Assembly (NCBI GenBank): GCA_963712465.1
Contig: CAVQHY010000008.1
Span: 124,001-188,000 of the forward strand
DNA: 64,000 nt
Reading direction: 5' to 3'
From: CAVQHY01 sp963712465
GTDB lineage: Bacteria; Actinomycetota; Thermoleophilia; Gaiellales; Gaiellaceae
Part shown: piece after piece, positions 25,260-33,749 of the stretch
How the letters are laid out: each line of letters begins with the position of its first letter
Position numbering within the stretch: the first letter of the stretch is position 1
Program-made: the position numbers and the translations under genes
The notes under the pieces: model-generated
What the model was told of the DNA's origin: nothing
Databases searched by the model: none
What the model saw: only the letters and a program-made list of their open reading frames with translations

Positions 25260-28200
25260 CCCGACCTGACGCTATCCCGTTGGGGAGCGACCAGGTGCGC
25301 ATCCGCCCCTGCCGCGTGGAGGAATGCGAGCGCTCGCTCGCGCTGTGCCTCGGCCCCGGGGTTCCCCACCGCGGCAAGCTCTTCTGCCAGAGCGAGTCGC
25401 GCCACCGCCTCGTCCGGCTTCGACCCGATCTCCGCGTAGACGTCGGCCGCGGCCGCGAGCTTCCCTTCCGCCACCGCTCTCGCTGCGTCGAGCCAGCGAG
25501 TCGGCGCTCTGACGCTCTCCGCGGCCGTCAGGAGATCCGACTCCCGGCCGAGTGCGCGGACGACCCAGGCGAGATCTGCCGACCAGAACGACGCCGGCGT
25601 CTCGCCGCCGCTCGCAGACCAGAGCCGCAGCTGCTCCTGGGCGAGCCGGCCCGCCTCCTGCACGTCCCCGCAGGCGAGCTGAGCTCGCGCCGCGAACGCC
25701 AGCGCCGGGTAGAGCTCCTGCGGATAGCTCGCCCCTCGTGAGAGGTCGAGCACCCACCTGGCATCCTCCCGGGCGCCGCCGGGGTCTCCGCGCGCCAGGC
25801 GGATCCGCCCCCGCACGAGGCGATAATCCGTCACCGTCGTCTGGGCCGCCGCATCGGTCTCGGCGATGAGCCTGTCGGCCAGGTCCGCCGCCTCGTCCCA
25901 ACGACCTCGCCAGTAGAGCTCGTACAGCCGCTCGCTCTCGAACCAGCGAATGCGGTCGGCGTCGCCGAGGCGCTCCGCCGCGGCCCGGCCCTCCGCGTAG
26001 AGATCGAACGCCCGTTGGAGGTTCCCGATCTCGGCAACCGTCGTTCCGAGGTTGACGTAGCCGCGGATCGCCTCGGGCGAGCCGAGCGCGACCGCGATCT
26101 CGATCGAACGCTCGAGATCGGCGATGCCGCCGCGGTCGCCGATGCCGGCACGCGCGACGCCGATGTTGTCGAGCGCGTGCGCACGCAGCTCGTCGAGCCC
26201 GAGCTCCTCGGCCATCCGCAGCGCCTCGAGGCCGACGCGAATCGCCTCCTGACGCGATCCGGCGAGCATCAGGAAGCGTGAGAGCGTGCTCACCGCGTTG
26301 GCCTTCGCCCGCGACGGCGGCGCTTCCGACAACAGCGCGACCGACTCCTCGAAACGGGAGAAGGCGGCCGCGGTCTCGCCGGCCATCCAGTCGAGCTCTC
26401 CGAGCAGGCCGATCGCCTCCGCGGCCTGCTCGAGCTCACCCGCCGCCAGCAGGCCTTCCCGCGCCTCCACGAGCTCCTCGGCGCCGGCGCCCTCGGCGTG
26501 GAAGCGAGCCTTCCCGAGGCGTGCGAGGAGCTCCGCATAGCCGCCGTCCCCTCTGGACCAGAGATCCCGGGCGACCCGGTAGTGACGGACTGCGGCGGCG
26601 AACGCGTTCAGGGCAAGGGCTCGATCCCCGGCGTCCCGGAGTGCGAGACCGGCTCGTCGCGTCTCAGCCTCCGTCTGCCGACCCGCGGCACGGTCGGCCT
26701 CGATCGCGCTGAGGTAGTGGTGCGCGAGCATCTCCGCGCGATCCTCGCTCCGGTCCGGCGCGAGCGACTCGATCCAGTCGGCGGCAAGCCGGTGCTTCTC
26801 GGCTCGCGCCGCCCGCGGAATCTGCGCATACGCGACGTCGCGCACGAGCGCGTGCAAGAACGTGTACTGCGGCTCGCTGGCAACGGCGGAGGGCCGGTCT
26901 CTCCGGATCAGCTCCCTGCGCTCGAGCTGATCCAACCGATGCTCGACCGACCACCGCGGCGCCCGCGCGATCGCGGTGAGCGATCCGAGCCAGAAGCCAC
27001 GCCCCACGACCGCGGCGTCCTGGAGAAGCGCCTTCTCCTCGAGCGGGAGGGCGTCGAGGCGCGCCGCGATGATCCCCTGGACGGACTCGGGCAGCGGCAG
27101 CTCGTCGGGCGCCTCGAGCACCCAGCCGCGACCGCTCCGGCGCAGGAGTCCCCGATCCTGGAGCATCCGCAGGTACTCCTCCGCGTAGAGGGGATTGCCG
27201 CCCGATCGCGCGAGAACGAGCGCCTGGAGCTCGGCCGGAAGCAGGGCCTGGTCGAGAACAGCGGTGACCAGCCGCGCCGTGTCGGGCTCGGGGAGCGGAC
27301 TCACCGTGATCACTTCGAGACCGTCTGTCGACGCCCACTCCGGGCGGCGCTCGAGGAGCTCGGGACGCGAGGTCGCGAGCATGAGCACCGGCCCCGTGAG
27401 CCGGGCGAGCTCGTGGCCCACGAAGTCCAGCAGATCGTCGTCGGCCCAGTGGATGTCCTCGAAGACGAGCACGAGCGGCCGTCTCGCGGCCAGCCCACCG
27501 AGGAACCTCCGCCAGGCCGCGAAGGCCTCGACGCGCCGATCGCCGCGAAGCTCCTCGATCGCAAGGCCGACGAGCGGCCGCAGATGCCTCTCGACCCACG
27601 GCGCCTCCGCTGAGTCGTTCACGGCGTCGGCGACGGCCAGGCTGAGCTTGTCGCCGGCCCGTTCGGCCGTGTCGGTCTCCAGGATCCCCGCCTGGGCCTT
27701 GACCATCTCGCCGAGCGCCCAGAACGTGACGCCGTCGCCGTAGGGCAGGCAACGGCCCTGACGCCACCAGACGATGCCCGGCTCGTCCGCCACGCGCCTC
27801 GACAGCTCCCAGACGAGACGGCTCTTGCCGATCCCGGGCTCGCCCACGAGGGTGACGAGCCGAGGCATGCTCGACGTCCGTGCCTGATCGAGGGCGGCGG
27901 CGAGAGCGTCGAGCTCGCGCGCGCGGCCGACGAGCGACGTCTGGCGCCGAAGCGGGTCGACGCCGGTGCGGGCGCGAGGGCCGATCACCTCCCACACCGG
28001 CACGGGCTCCGCCTTGCCCTTGACCCGCAGCGGGGGAGCTTCGCGTAGCTCGATGCGGGCGACGGTCGCCCGATAGGTCGCCTCATCGACGAGGATGCCG
28101 TCGACTGGCGCTCCGGCCTGGAGCCGGGCGGCCGTGTTGACGACGTCGCCGTGCGCCATCGCTTCGCCCTCCTGGGGGCGGGCGCCGAGCGAGACGACGA

Positions 28201-28687
28201 CCTCGCCGGTCGTGATTCCCATGCGCACGTGCAGATCGATCCCGTGCTCCTCGTTCAGGCGCTCGAGCGCCTCACGCACCGCCCAGGCGGCTCTCACAGC
28301 GCGCTCCGGATCGTCCTCGTGTGCCAGCGGCGCGCCGAAGAGCGCCATGACGGCGTCCCCGATGAACTTCTCGACGGTTCCGCCGAAGCGCTCGAGCTCG
28401 GCCCGGGCACGCTCGTAGAACGGCGCCACGAGCTCCCGCACCTGCTCCGGATCCAACCGCTCGGCGCGTTGCGTGAACTCGATCACGTCGACGAAGAGAA
28501 CGCTCACCACCTTCCGCTCGAGCGTCGTGACGGGTCGCGGCAGTGCCTCTCCGCAGGCGACGCAGTAGGCGAGGCCGGCGTCCACTTTCGCTCCGCATGC
28601 GGCGCATGCCTGTTCGAGCGCGCATCCGCAGCGACCGCAGAACCGGGCTCCCGCCGGGCTCTCGAAGCCACAGGCCGGACAGCCCAC
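25256..28687 (-). CDS. Zinc-ribbon / class III cyclase / AAA ATPase / TPR regulator
   Basis: 1143 residues. Order: N-terminal zinc ribbons (CPACGFESPAGARFCGRCG and CAACGAKVDAGLAYCVACG, residues 3-50); class III cyclase (about 60-230: SVLFVDVIEFTQRAE, KFIGDAVMALFG, MGITTGEVVVS, GDVVNTAARLQ, all key Asp/Asn/Arg present); AAA_16/STAND ATPase with Walker A VGEPGIGKSRLVWEL near residue 290 and Walker B LVFEDIHWADDD; then TPR-like helices to the end. Such proteins are signalling hubs with unknown ligands. GTG at 28687 is chosen because GGGAGG sits 6 bases upstream; a TACCGT about 40 bases before it may be the -10. Confidence 0.9.
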   Translation of the reverse strand: MGCPACGFESPAGARFCGRCGCALEQACAACGAKVDAGLAYCVACGEALPRPVTTLERKVVSVLFVDVIEFTQRAERLDPEQVRELVAPFYERARAELERFGGTVEKFIGDAVMALFGAPLAHEDDPERAVRAAWAVREALERLNEEHGIDLHVRMGITTGEVVVSLGARPQEGEAMAHGDVVNTAARLQAGAPVDGILVDEATYRATVARIELREAPPLRVKGKAEPVPVWEVIGPRARTGVDPLRRQTSLVGRARELDALAAALDQARTSSMPRLVTLVGEPGIGKSRLVWELSRRVADEPGIVWWRQGRCLPYGDGVTFWALGEMVKAQAGILETDTAERAGDKLSLAVADAVNDSAEAPWVERHLRPLVGLAIEELRGDRRVEAFAAWRRFLGGLAARRPLVLVFEDIHWADDDLLDFVGHELARLTGPVLMLATSRPELLERRPEWASTDGLEVITVSPLPEPDTARLVTAVLDQALLPAELQALVLARSGGNPLYAEEYLRMLQDRGLLRRSGRGWVLEAPDELPLPESVQGIIAARLDALPLEEKALLQDAAVVGRGFWLGSLTAIARAPRWSVEHRLDQLERRELIRRDRPSAVASEPQYTFLHALVRDVAYAQIPRAARAEKHRLAADWIESLAPDRSEDRAEMLAHHYLSAIEADRAAGRQTEAETRRAGLALRDAGDRALALNAFAAAVRHYRVARDLWSRGDGGYAELLARLGKARFHAEGAGAEELVEAREGLLAAGELEQAAEAIGLLGELDWMAGETAAAFSRFEESVALLSEAPPSRAKANAVSTLSRFLMLAGSRQEAIRVGLEALRMAEELGLDELRAHALDNIGVARAGIGDRGGIADLERSIEIAVALGSPEAIRGYVNLGTTVAEIGNLQRAFDLYAEGRAAAERLGDADRIRWFESERLYELYWRGRWDEAADLADRLIAETDAAAQTTVTDYRLVRGRIRLARGDPGGAREDARWVLDLSRGASYPQELYPALAFAARAQLACGDVQEAGRLAQEQLRLWSASGGETPASFWSADLAWVVRALGRESDLLTAAESVRAPTRWLDAARAVAEGKLAAAADVYAEIGSKPDEAVARLALAEELAAVGNPGAEAQRERALAFLHAAGADAHLVAPQRDSVRSG

Positions 28688-28851
28688 GCTCAGCCTCCCT
28701 GGTTGCCCACCCGGCCGACGGTACCACGAGTCGGCGCAGGACCACGAACCGCTGCTCAGGGCGATGAGAAGCTCCTTGCGCCCGCGGCTCGTAGCTGACG
28801 CCACGACATTCCCTACACTGCCAGGGCCGTCGCAAGAAAGGGAGCTCGATC

Positions 28852-28938
28852 ATGGCCTCGGGCGAAACCGACCGGCCCTCGAAGGTTGTGTTCCTTGCGA
28901 CCGACGGATCCCCGAAGCACCTCTCTCGACCCGACTAG
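28852..28938 (+). pseudogene. 28-codon truncated universal stress protein-like start
   Basis: ATG with a good AAGGGAGC ribosome site opens 28 codons ending in SKVVFLATDGSPKHLSRPD and a TAG. The KVVFLATDGSP block is the first strand and ATP-loop of UspA domains, after which the frame stops, so this is either a truncated Usp gene or a short leader. TACACT at about 28814 is a plausible -10 for a leadered mRNA. It ends 3 bases before the next gene's ATG and may serve as its translational leader. Confidence 0.45.
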
Positions 28939-28941
28939 CCG

Positions 28942-29571
28942 ATGACGCCGACCGAGAGCCCACCCTCCCACGCGCCGGCCGGCGCCCTGCTCGCGCTTCG
29001 GCTCGACGATCTCCTCGAGCGCACGGCCGAGACGACGCCGACCCCAGGCGGCGGCTCGGTCGCAGCGATCTCGGGAGCCCTCGCGGCCGCCCTCCTCGCC
29101 AGAGCGGCGCGCGGCTCCCGCACGGCGTGGGAGGACGCGGGCGGCGCCGCGGCTCAGGCCTGGTCTCTCGGCCGTCGCCTCGCCGTGCTGGCAGAGGCAG
29201 ACTCGGAGGCGTTCGCGGAAGCGCTCGACGCCCTGTCGGGCGGCGGGGAGAGCTCCGGCGACGGACGCGACGCCCTCCTCGCCGAGCGACTCGCCCGGGC
29301 CGCCGAGGTTCCGCTCGAGATTGCCGCGGCAGCCGCCGACGTCGCCTCGCTCGGAGCACTGGTCGTGGAGCGAGGAGACAGCGGCATGGCAGTCGACGCT
29401 GCCGCGGCCGTCTTCCTCGCCGACGCCGCCGCCAAGACGAGCCATCAGCTCGTGCGTGTGAATCTCGGCACCCGAGGTGACGACACTCGCCTGGCACGCG
29501 CCACCGCGTTCGCGGAATCATCGCGTGTCTCGGCGAGGCACGTCATCGACACCCTCGGCGAGCACCAATGA
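28942..29571 (+). CDS. Cyclodeaminase/cyclohydrolase family protein (FTCD_C)
   Basis: 209 residues, all-helical FTCD_C domain, as in formiminotetrahydrofolate cyclodeaminase and methenyl-THF cyclohydrolase FchA. Signature TPTPGGGSVAAISGALAAAL near residue 32 and helices ending VDAAAAVFLADAAAKTSHQLV. Acts in one-carbon/folate metabolism. A 29-residue N-terminal tail is non-conserved. Lies directly behind the Usp-like mini-frame with 3 bases between, so translation may be coupled. Confidence 0.85.
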   Translation: MTPTESPPSHAPAGALLALRLDDLLERTAETTPTPGGGSVAAISGALAAALLARAARGSRTAWEDAGGAAAQAWSLGRRLAVLAEADSEAFAEALDALSGGGESSGDGRDALLAERLARAAEVPLEIAAAAADVASLGALVVERGDSGMAVDAAAAVFLADAAAKTSHQLVRVNLGTRGDDTRLARATAFAESSRVSARHVIDTLGEHQ

Positions 29572-29625
29572 GGCCAGGAATGGAGCGCCGAACCGCCACC
29601 ATCGCCCCCAGGCTCATCGCGTCGA

Positions 29626-30189
29626 ATGTCGCTCACTGCGCTTCCTGACACCGAGCTTGTCGCCCGGTGCAAGCAGGGCGACGGCGACGCATGGCGCGAG
29701 CTCGTCAACCGGTTTTCCCGTTACGTCTACGCGATCGCGACGCAGGCGTTCCGGCTCCGGTCTCACGACGCGGAAGACGTGTTCCAGGAGGTGTTCGCGC
29801 GCACGTACGAGCACCTCGACAGGCTCCGCGACGACGCGGCGATCCGACCCTGGATCGCGCAGCTCACCCGCAGGCTCGCGATCGATCGCCTGCGGGCGAA
29901 TGCGCGGGTGGAACTGACCGGCGAGGAGCTTCAGCCGCCGGGCGTGGACGACTCGATCGAGCGGCTCGACGAGGCGCTGACGGTCCGGGACGCGATGGCA
30001 GAGCTTCCGGACCACTGCCGGGAGATCCTGGACCGCTTCTTCGCCGCCGACCAGAGCTACCACGAGATCGGCGCGCAGCTCGAGCTTCCGGCCGGGACGA
30101 TCGCGAGCCGGATCTCGCGCTGCCTCGCCAAGCTGCGCGAGGCGTTCGAGGGAAGAAAGGACACCGGTCCCGCGTCCAGAGGACGGTGA
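29626..30189 (+). CDS. ECF-type RNA polymerase sigma factor
   Basis: 187 residues, sigma-70 family without regions 1 and 3. Region 2: DTELVARCKQGDGDAWREL and DAEDVFQEVFARTYEHLD (the core-binding and -10-reading helices); region 4: LPDHCREILDRFFAADQSY with EIGAQLELPAGTIASRISR as helix-turn-helix. No anti-sigma factor with the usual ZAS motif is present; the next gene (83 residues) may be a partner. It lies just upstream of three exported anchored proteins whose leaders resemble each other, so control of that array is a reasonable inference. Confidence 0.9.
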   Translation: MSLTALPDTELVARCKQGDGDAWRELVNRFSRYVYAIATQAFRLRSHDAEDVFQEVFARTYEHLDRLRDDAAIRPWIAQLTRRLAIDRLRANARVELTGEELQPPGVDDSIERLDEALTVRDAMAELPDHCREILDRFFAADQSYHEIGAQLELPAGTIASRISRCLAKLREAFEGRKDTGPASRGR

Positions 30190-30190
30190 T

Positions 30191-30442
30191 GTGATCGTGA
30201 GCCGTTATGACGAAGAGCATCTCGCGGAGCTGATCGCAGCTCTCCCGCCCGCTCCCGAGGGATGGGTGCGGGCGGCGCAGGAGCTGCCGCTCATGCGCCG
30301 CGGGCTGGACACGATCCTCGCACGCTTCGAGGCGGACGAGGAGTTTCGGCGGGCCTGCGCGGCCGATCTCGAGACGGCGCTGGCGGCGGCCGGCTACGCA
30401 TCCGATCCAGACGTCCTCGAAGCGGTTCGCGCCCGGCTCTAG
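30191..30442 (+). CDS. Small helical protein next to ECF sigma factor
   Basis: 83 residues, helical (LAELIAALPPAPEGWVRAAQELP, then LDTILARFEADEEFRRAC and DLETALAAAGYAS). No membrane segment, zinc motif or known family; the layout resembles small proteins in which a Nif11- or Os-like helical domain sits at the end, but I cannot assign it. It starts 1 base after the sigma factor stop, so it is co-expressed and could modulate the sigma factor (inference). Confidence 0.65.
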   Translation: MIVSRYDEEHLAELIAALPPAPEGWVRAAQELPLMRRGLDTILARFEADEEFRRACAADLETALAAAGYASDPDVLEAVRARL

Positions 30443-30539
30443 CGGAGCACCTCGGTCGTTTCGCACCCCGTGGAAGAGCGCGTGGCTTCCCGCCGTCTGG
30501 TTTGGCACAGGACGGGCAGGATCAGAACGGAGGAGACAC

Positions 30540-31151
30540 ATGAAGTTCCGCAGACACCCCACCCTCGTCAAGCGAGTCGCACTCGGACTCGCAGTCGCCG
30601 CCATCGCCGCCCCAGCGGCCCAGGCGCAGTTCCCGACGGGCTCCGCCCAGGCCGGCGCGCTCACGGGTCAGTCCGGCGCGCTCGCGGGCGAGTGGTCCGG
30701 GTACATGAGGGCGCTCGAGCTTCGCAGCCAGGCGCTCAACGAGCTCTACGGCCTGGGCTCGGGGGCAGTCGTCGGCGTGGTCGACCACCGTACCGGGGAC
30801 AGGTACGGAATCGCCGCCCACGAGCGGTTTCGCGAAGGCCTGAACGCGGTTGCGCCGGTTCCCGACGCGCTCGACCGCTTCCTCGCGAATGACAGCATCG
30901 CAGGAAGGCAGCAGGCCGGAGCGCTCGACAACCCGGTGTCGACGATCGGCGGCGCGCCGGACAGCGTGACGCACAACCTGCCGATCCCGCAGACCACGAC
31001 CGCGGCGACGCCGGTGGTGTCGACGTCCGGCGACGGATTCGACTTCGGCGACGCCGGGGTCGGCTTCGGCATCGCAGCCGCGATGGCACTCCTCGCGGGG
31101 GCGGCGGTCATCGGCCTCGGCCGCCGCGACAGGCCCGCAATCGGCGCCTAG
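30540..31151 (+). CDS. Exported, C-terminally anchored protein A of tandem array
   Basis: 203 residues. Signal peptide KRVALGLAVAAIAAPAAQAQ with AQA cleavage site near residue 29, then a low-complexity region containing MRALELRSQALNELYGLGS, and a C-terminal membrane helix GIAAAMALLAGAAVIGLG ending in positive residues (GRRDRPAIGA). It should be anchored to the cell surface. Strong ribosome site GGAGGAGAC. Its leader and first 35 codons are nearly identical to those of the next gene, showing a tandem duplication. Function unknown. Confidence 0.8.
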   Translation: MKFRRHPTLVKRVALGLAVAAIAAPAAQAQFPTGSAQAGALTGQSGALAGEWSGYMRALELRSQALNELYGLGSGAVVGVVDHRTGDRYGIAAHERFREGLNAVAPVPDALDRFLANDSIAGRQQAGALDNPVSTIGGAPDSVTHNLPIPQTTTAATPVVSTSGDGFDFGDAGVGFGIAAAMALLAGAAVIGLGRRDRPAIGA

Positions 31152-31167
31152 AGCCGTTGCGGGTCTC

Positions 31168-31197
31168 CGACGGGCGGGCCCTCGGGCCCGCCCGTCG
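31168..31197 (+). terminator. Perfect 14-bp hairpin after protein A
   Basis: CGACGGGCGGGCCC (31168-31181), loop TC, GGGCCCGCCCGTCG (31184-31197). No U-tract follows, as is usual in high-GC actinobacteria; probable terminator. Confidence 0.7.
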
Positions 31198-31312
31198 CCT
31201 GGTCCATGCCCCACGGGCTCACGCCGATCGGCGACCGCCGGGGAAGAAACCGCCGCGCTCCTCCGTCCCGTGGGCACAGGACGAGCACGGATCAGAACCC
31301 AGGAGGAGACAC

Positions 31313-31891
31313 ATGAAGTTCCGCAGACACCGCACCCTCGTCAAGAGAGTCGCACTCGGACTCGCAGTCGCGGCAATCGCCGCCCCGGCTGCGCAGGCGC
31401 AGTTCCCCGAGAGCTCCAGCCAGGCCAAGACGCCATCGGGCGAGTCGGCGCAGTACCTCAAGGCGCTCGAGCTGCGCAGCCAGGCGCTCAACGAGCGCTA
31501 CGGTCTGGGCTCGGCAGCCGTCCCCGACGCGGTCGACCGGTACCTCGCCAACAGCGCGCCGCAGCTCGACGGAAGCGTCGGCCGGCCCGCACCGGCCGAC
31601 GGCGTAGTTGCGAGCGCCACGAGCACGCCGATCCCGGCGACGCCGATGCCGGTGTCCAAGGCCGGGCCGACGGTCCTGCTGGGAGCACCGCAGCACCTGC
31701 CGTTCGGCGCCCGCGGCGGCCCGGTTCGCAGCGGGATCCTCGTCCGCCAGCCGGTGACGGCTACGACGACGGACGGGAGCTTCGGAAGCGACGACGCGAT
31801 CGGCCTCGGGGCCGTCGCGGGAATCGCGCTCCTCGCCGGTGGGATGGCACTCGCCTTCTCCCGGCGCGGCAAGCCCGCCATGGGCGTCTAG
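31313..31891 (+). CDS. Exported, C-terminally anchored protein B of tandem array
   Basis: 192 residues, paralogue of the preceding gene. The signal peptide (KRVALGLAVAAIAAPAAQAQ) and the LELRSQALNERYGLGS block are almost identical to protein A; the middle (Pro/Thr/Ser-rich) has diverged and the C-terminal helix AVAGIALLAGGMALAFS with SRRGKPAMGV is conserved in type. ATG at 31313 with AGGAGGAGAC. The upstream 40 bases (GGCACAGGACG, GGATCAGAAC) also match those of protein A, so the two share a promoter type. Confidence 0.8.
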   Translation: MKFRRHRTLVKRVALGLAVAAIAAPAAQAQFPESSSQAKTPSGESAQYLKALELRSQALNERYGLGSAAVPDAVDRYLANSAPQLDGSVGRPAPADGVVASATSTPIPATPMPVSKAGPTVLLGAPQHLPFGARGGPVRSGILVRQPVTATTTDGSFGSDDAIGLGAVAGIALLAGGMALAFSRRGKPAMGV

Positions 31892-31912
31892 ACCGGCAGC
31901 GACCACGGACGA

Positions 31913-31944
31913 GCGAAGGGCGGGCCTTCGGGCCCGTCCTTCGC
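31913..31944 (+). terminator. Hairpin with TTCG tetraloop after protein B
   Basis: Stem GCGAAGGGCGGGCC / GGCCCGTCCTTCGC, 14 pairs with one G-T, closed by the ultra-stable TTCG loop (31927-31930). Probable terminator. Confidence 0.75.
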
Positions 31945-32007
31945 GCGGAGGGAAGAAAGCGATCGCCTCGGCCGTCCAGTGAGCATGACCACGGCGAAGG
32001 GGGAGCG

Positions 32008-32382
32008 ATGACATTCCGGCGGCGACGCCACATCCTGCGCAGAAGGCTTGCGCTCGGCCTGGTGCTCGCGGTGGCCGCTGCGCCGAGCGCCGGCGCGGCG
32101 GTCCACCATGGCGGCCCGAGGCCGGTCGGCGACGCGTCCGAGCTCGTGCTCCGCCGTGATCCGGCTAAGGCCGTGCAGACAACGATCGGGGGACGGCTGG
32201 CCGACGGGCGGATCGCGCCGCTCGTGGCTCCGCGGGCTGCATATCCAGGCACCACCGGCGACGGACACGTCGACGGCCTCGATGTCGGCATCGGGCTCGG
32301 CATCGTCGCCGGTGTACTCGCGCTCGGCGTCGGCGTCGCTCACCGCGTTGCGACGCCCACAGAGCCTGCGCCGCACCACTAG
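32008..32382 (+). CDS. Exported, C-terminally anchored protein C of array
   Basis: 124 residues. Arg-rich start then hydrophobic LALGLVLAVAAAPSAGAA (signal peptide), a short outer part (GDASELVLRRDPAKAVQTT), and C-terminal helix IGLGIVAGVLALGVGVA followed by HRVATPTEPAPHH. Same plan as A and B, but sequence similarity is confined to the first 15 codons, so it is a more distant member. ATG at 32008 with AGGGGGAG. Followed by its own hairpin. Function unknown. Confidence 0.75.
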   Translation: MTFRRRRHILRRRLALGLVLAVAAAPSAGAAVHHGGPRPVGDASELVLRRDPAKAVQTTIGGRLADGRIAPLVAPRAAYPGTTGDGHVDGLDVGIGLGIVAGVLALGVGVAHRVATPTEPAPHH

Positions 32383-32399
32383 CGCAGGGTTGGGGGACG

Positions 32400-32434
32400 G
32401 ATACGGGCGGGTCCGCGGCGGGCCCGCCCGTATC
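32400..32434 (+). terminator. 15-bp hairpin after protein C
   Basis: GATACGGGCGGGTCC (32400-32414), loop GCGGC, GGGCCCGCCCGTATC (32420-32434); one G-T pair. Third strong hairpin in the array. Confidence 0.7.
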
Positions 32435-32458
32435 GCGGTCCGCCGCACCAAAGGTCGC

Positions 32459-32464
32459 TATCCT
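32459..32464 (+). promoter_or_regulatory. -10 hexamer TATCCT of Cys-repeat protein gene (leaderless)
   Basis: TATCCT, 8 bases, GTG at 32473. Fixes the start of the Cys-rich protein. Confidence 0.55.
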
Positions 32465-32472
32465 CGGAGACC

Positions 32473-33729
32473 GTGCCCGAGAGCCCGCGCACGCCGCGCC
32501 GCCTCGCCCTGATCGCGCTCCTCGCGCTCGCGCCGATCGTGGTCGCGATCGTCGTCGCCGTCGTCTTCACCGGCGGAGACGGCGAGTCGGCCAGAGCGTC
32601 GGGGTCGAGCGCCGGCGGAGATCCCGCCGCGGCGCTCCCGCTCCATCCGGTCGCCGGGAACTTCGAGCCGGACGGCACCAAACTCGAGAGCTGCGACGAG
32701 CAGACGTGCTACGAGCAGGCGTTCGGCAACGTCGCCTACTACGACGGCCCGAAGGCGGCCCTCGATCTCTTCGACGAGAAGATCGCCGAGGGCGGCCCGA
32801 TCGAGAGCGGCTGCCACCGGATCGCGCACCGGATCGGCTCGGCCTCGCTCGCCCGCTTCAACGGCAACGTCGCCAAGACATTCGCTGCGGGCCGGGCGAG
32901 CTGCTGGTCCGGCTACTACCATGGCGTCCTCGAGCGGGCGTTCGCGCCCGTGAAGTCCTTCGACGCCGCTTCCCTCGGCAAGGTCGCTCGCGGTCTCTGC
33001 GACGACGCGTCCGTCAGGAAGATCACCTGGCTCGCCTACCAGTGCGTGCACGGCCTCGGCCACGGGCTCATGCTCCACACGGGCTACGATCTCCCGCTCT
33101 CACTCGACGTGTGCGACGAGCTCGCGACGAGCTGGGATCAGACGTCCTGCAAGGGCGGCGTCTTCATGGAGAACATCTCGACCTCGTACGGCGTCAAGTC
33201 ACGCTGGGTGAAGGGCAAGGAAGACCCCGTGTATCCGTGCGACGTGGTCGACGAGAACGACAAGCTGTACTGCTACCTGATGGTCACGTCACACGTCCTG
33301 CGCGTGATCGACTGGGACTGGGACAAGACGGCCGAGATCTGCTCGCAGGTCGAGACGAACTGGGTCGCCACGTGCTTCCAGTCGTTCGGTCGGGACGCCT
33401 CCGGATCGTCCCGTCAGGATCCCGACGAGATCAGGCGCCTCTGTGTGATCGCGCGGCCCTATGACGGCGAGGGAGACTGCATCTCGGCCGCGGCCAAGGA
33501 CATGACCGCGAACTATGCCGGCGGGCAGCAGGCCGCCGAGCTCTGCCACGGGACGGCCAGGAGTCTCCGGGGCTGGTGCTACTACGCGATCGGAACGATC
33601 ATGGGCACGTTCAAGGCGACGGACGACGAGCGTCGCGCCGATTGCGCCGCGATCACGACGGTCGCTCGCTACGTCGCGCAATGCGTCCGGGGCGCGCTCG
33701 GCCAGGGGCCGCCTGCGGCCGCGATGTAG
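32473..33729 (+). CDS. Membrane-anchored Cys/His-repeat protein of unknown function
   Basis: 418 residues. An N-terminal signal-anchor (LALIALLALAPIVVAIVVAV) precedes a low-complexity linker and a 350-residue outer domain with about 20 cysteines. Short blocks recur in which Cys starts a helix with Gly/His: GCHRIAHRIG, SCWSGYYHGVLERAF, QCVHGLGHGLML, SCKGGVFMEN, YCYLMVTSHVLR, TCFQSFGRDA, WCYYAIGTIMG, QCVRGALGQG. This looks like an all-helical repeat stabilised by disulfides, with His pairs that could bind metal or haem. I do not recognise a characterised family. Confidence 0.8.
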   Translation: MPESPRTPRRLALIALLALAPIVVAIVVAVVFTGGDGESARASGSSAGGDPAAALPLHPVAGNFEPDGTKLESCDEQTCYEQAFGNVAYYDGPKAALDLFDEKIAEGGPIESGCHRIAHRIGSASLARFNGNVAKTFAAGRASCWSGYYHGVLERAFAPVKSFDAASLGKVARGLCDDASVRKITWLAYQCVHGLGHGLMLHTGYDLPLSLDVCDELATSWDQTSCKGGVFMENISTSYGVKSRWVKGKEDPVYPCDVVDENDKLYCYLMVTSHVLRVIDWDWDKTAEICSQVETNWVATCFQSFGRDASGSSRQDPDEIRRLCVIARPYDGEGDCISAAAKDMTANYAGGQQAAELCHGTARSLRGWCYYAIGTIMGTFKATDDERRADCAAITTVARYVAQCVRGALGQGPPAAAM

Positions 33730-33732
33730 AGT

Positions 33733-33746
33733 CGAGGCACGCCTCG
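33733..33746. terminator. Short hairpin between convergent genes
   Basis: CGAGGC-AC-GCCTCG, 6-bp perfect stem in the 20-base gap between the Cys-repeat gene and the convergent acyl-CoA dehydrogenase; may terminate both. Confidence 0.4.
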
Positions 33747-33749
33747 CCG

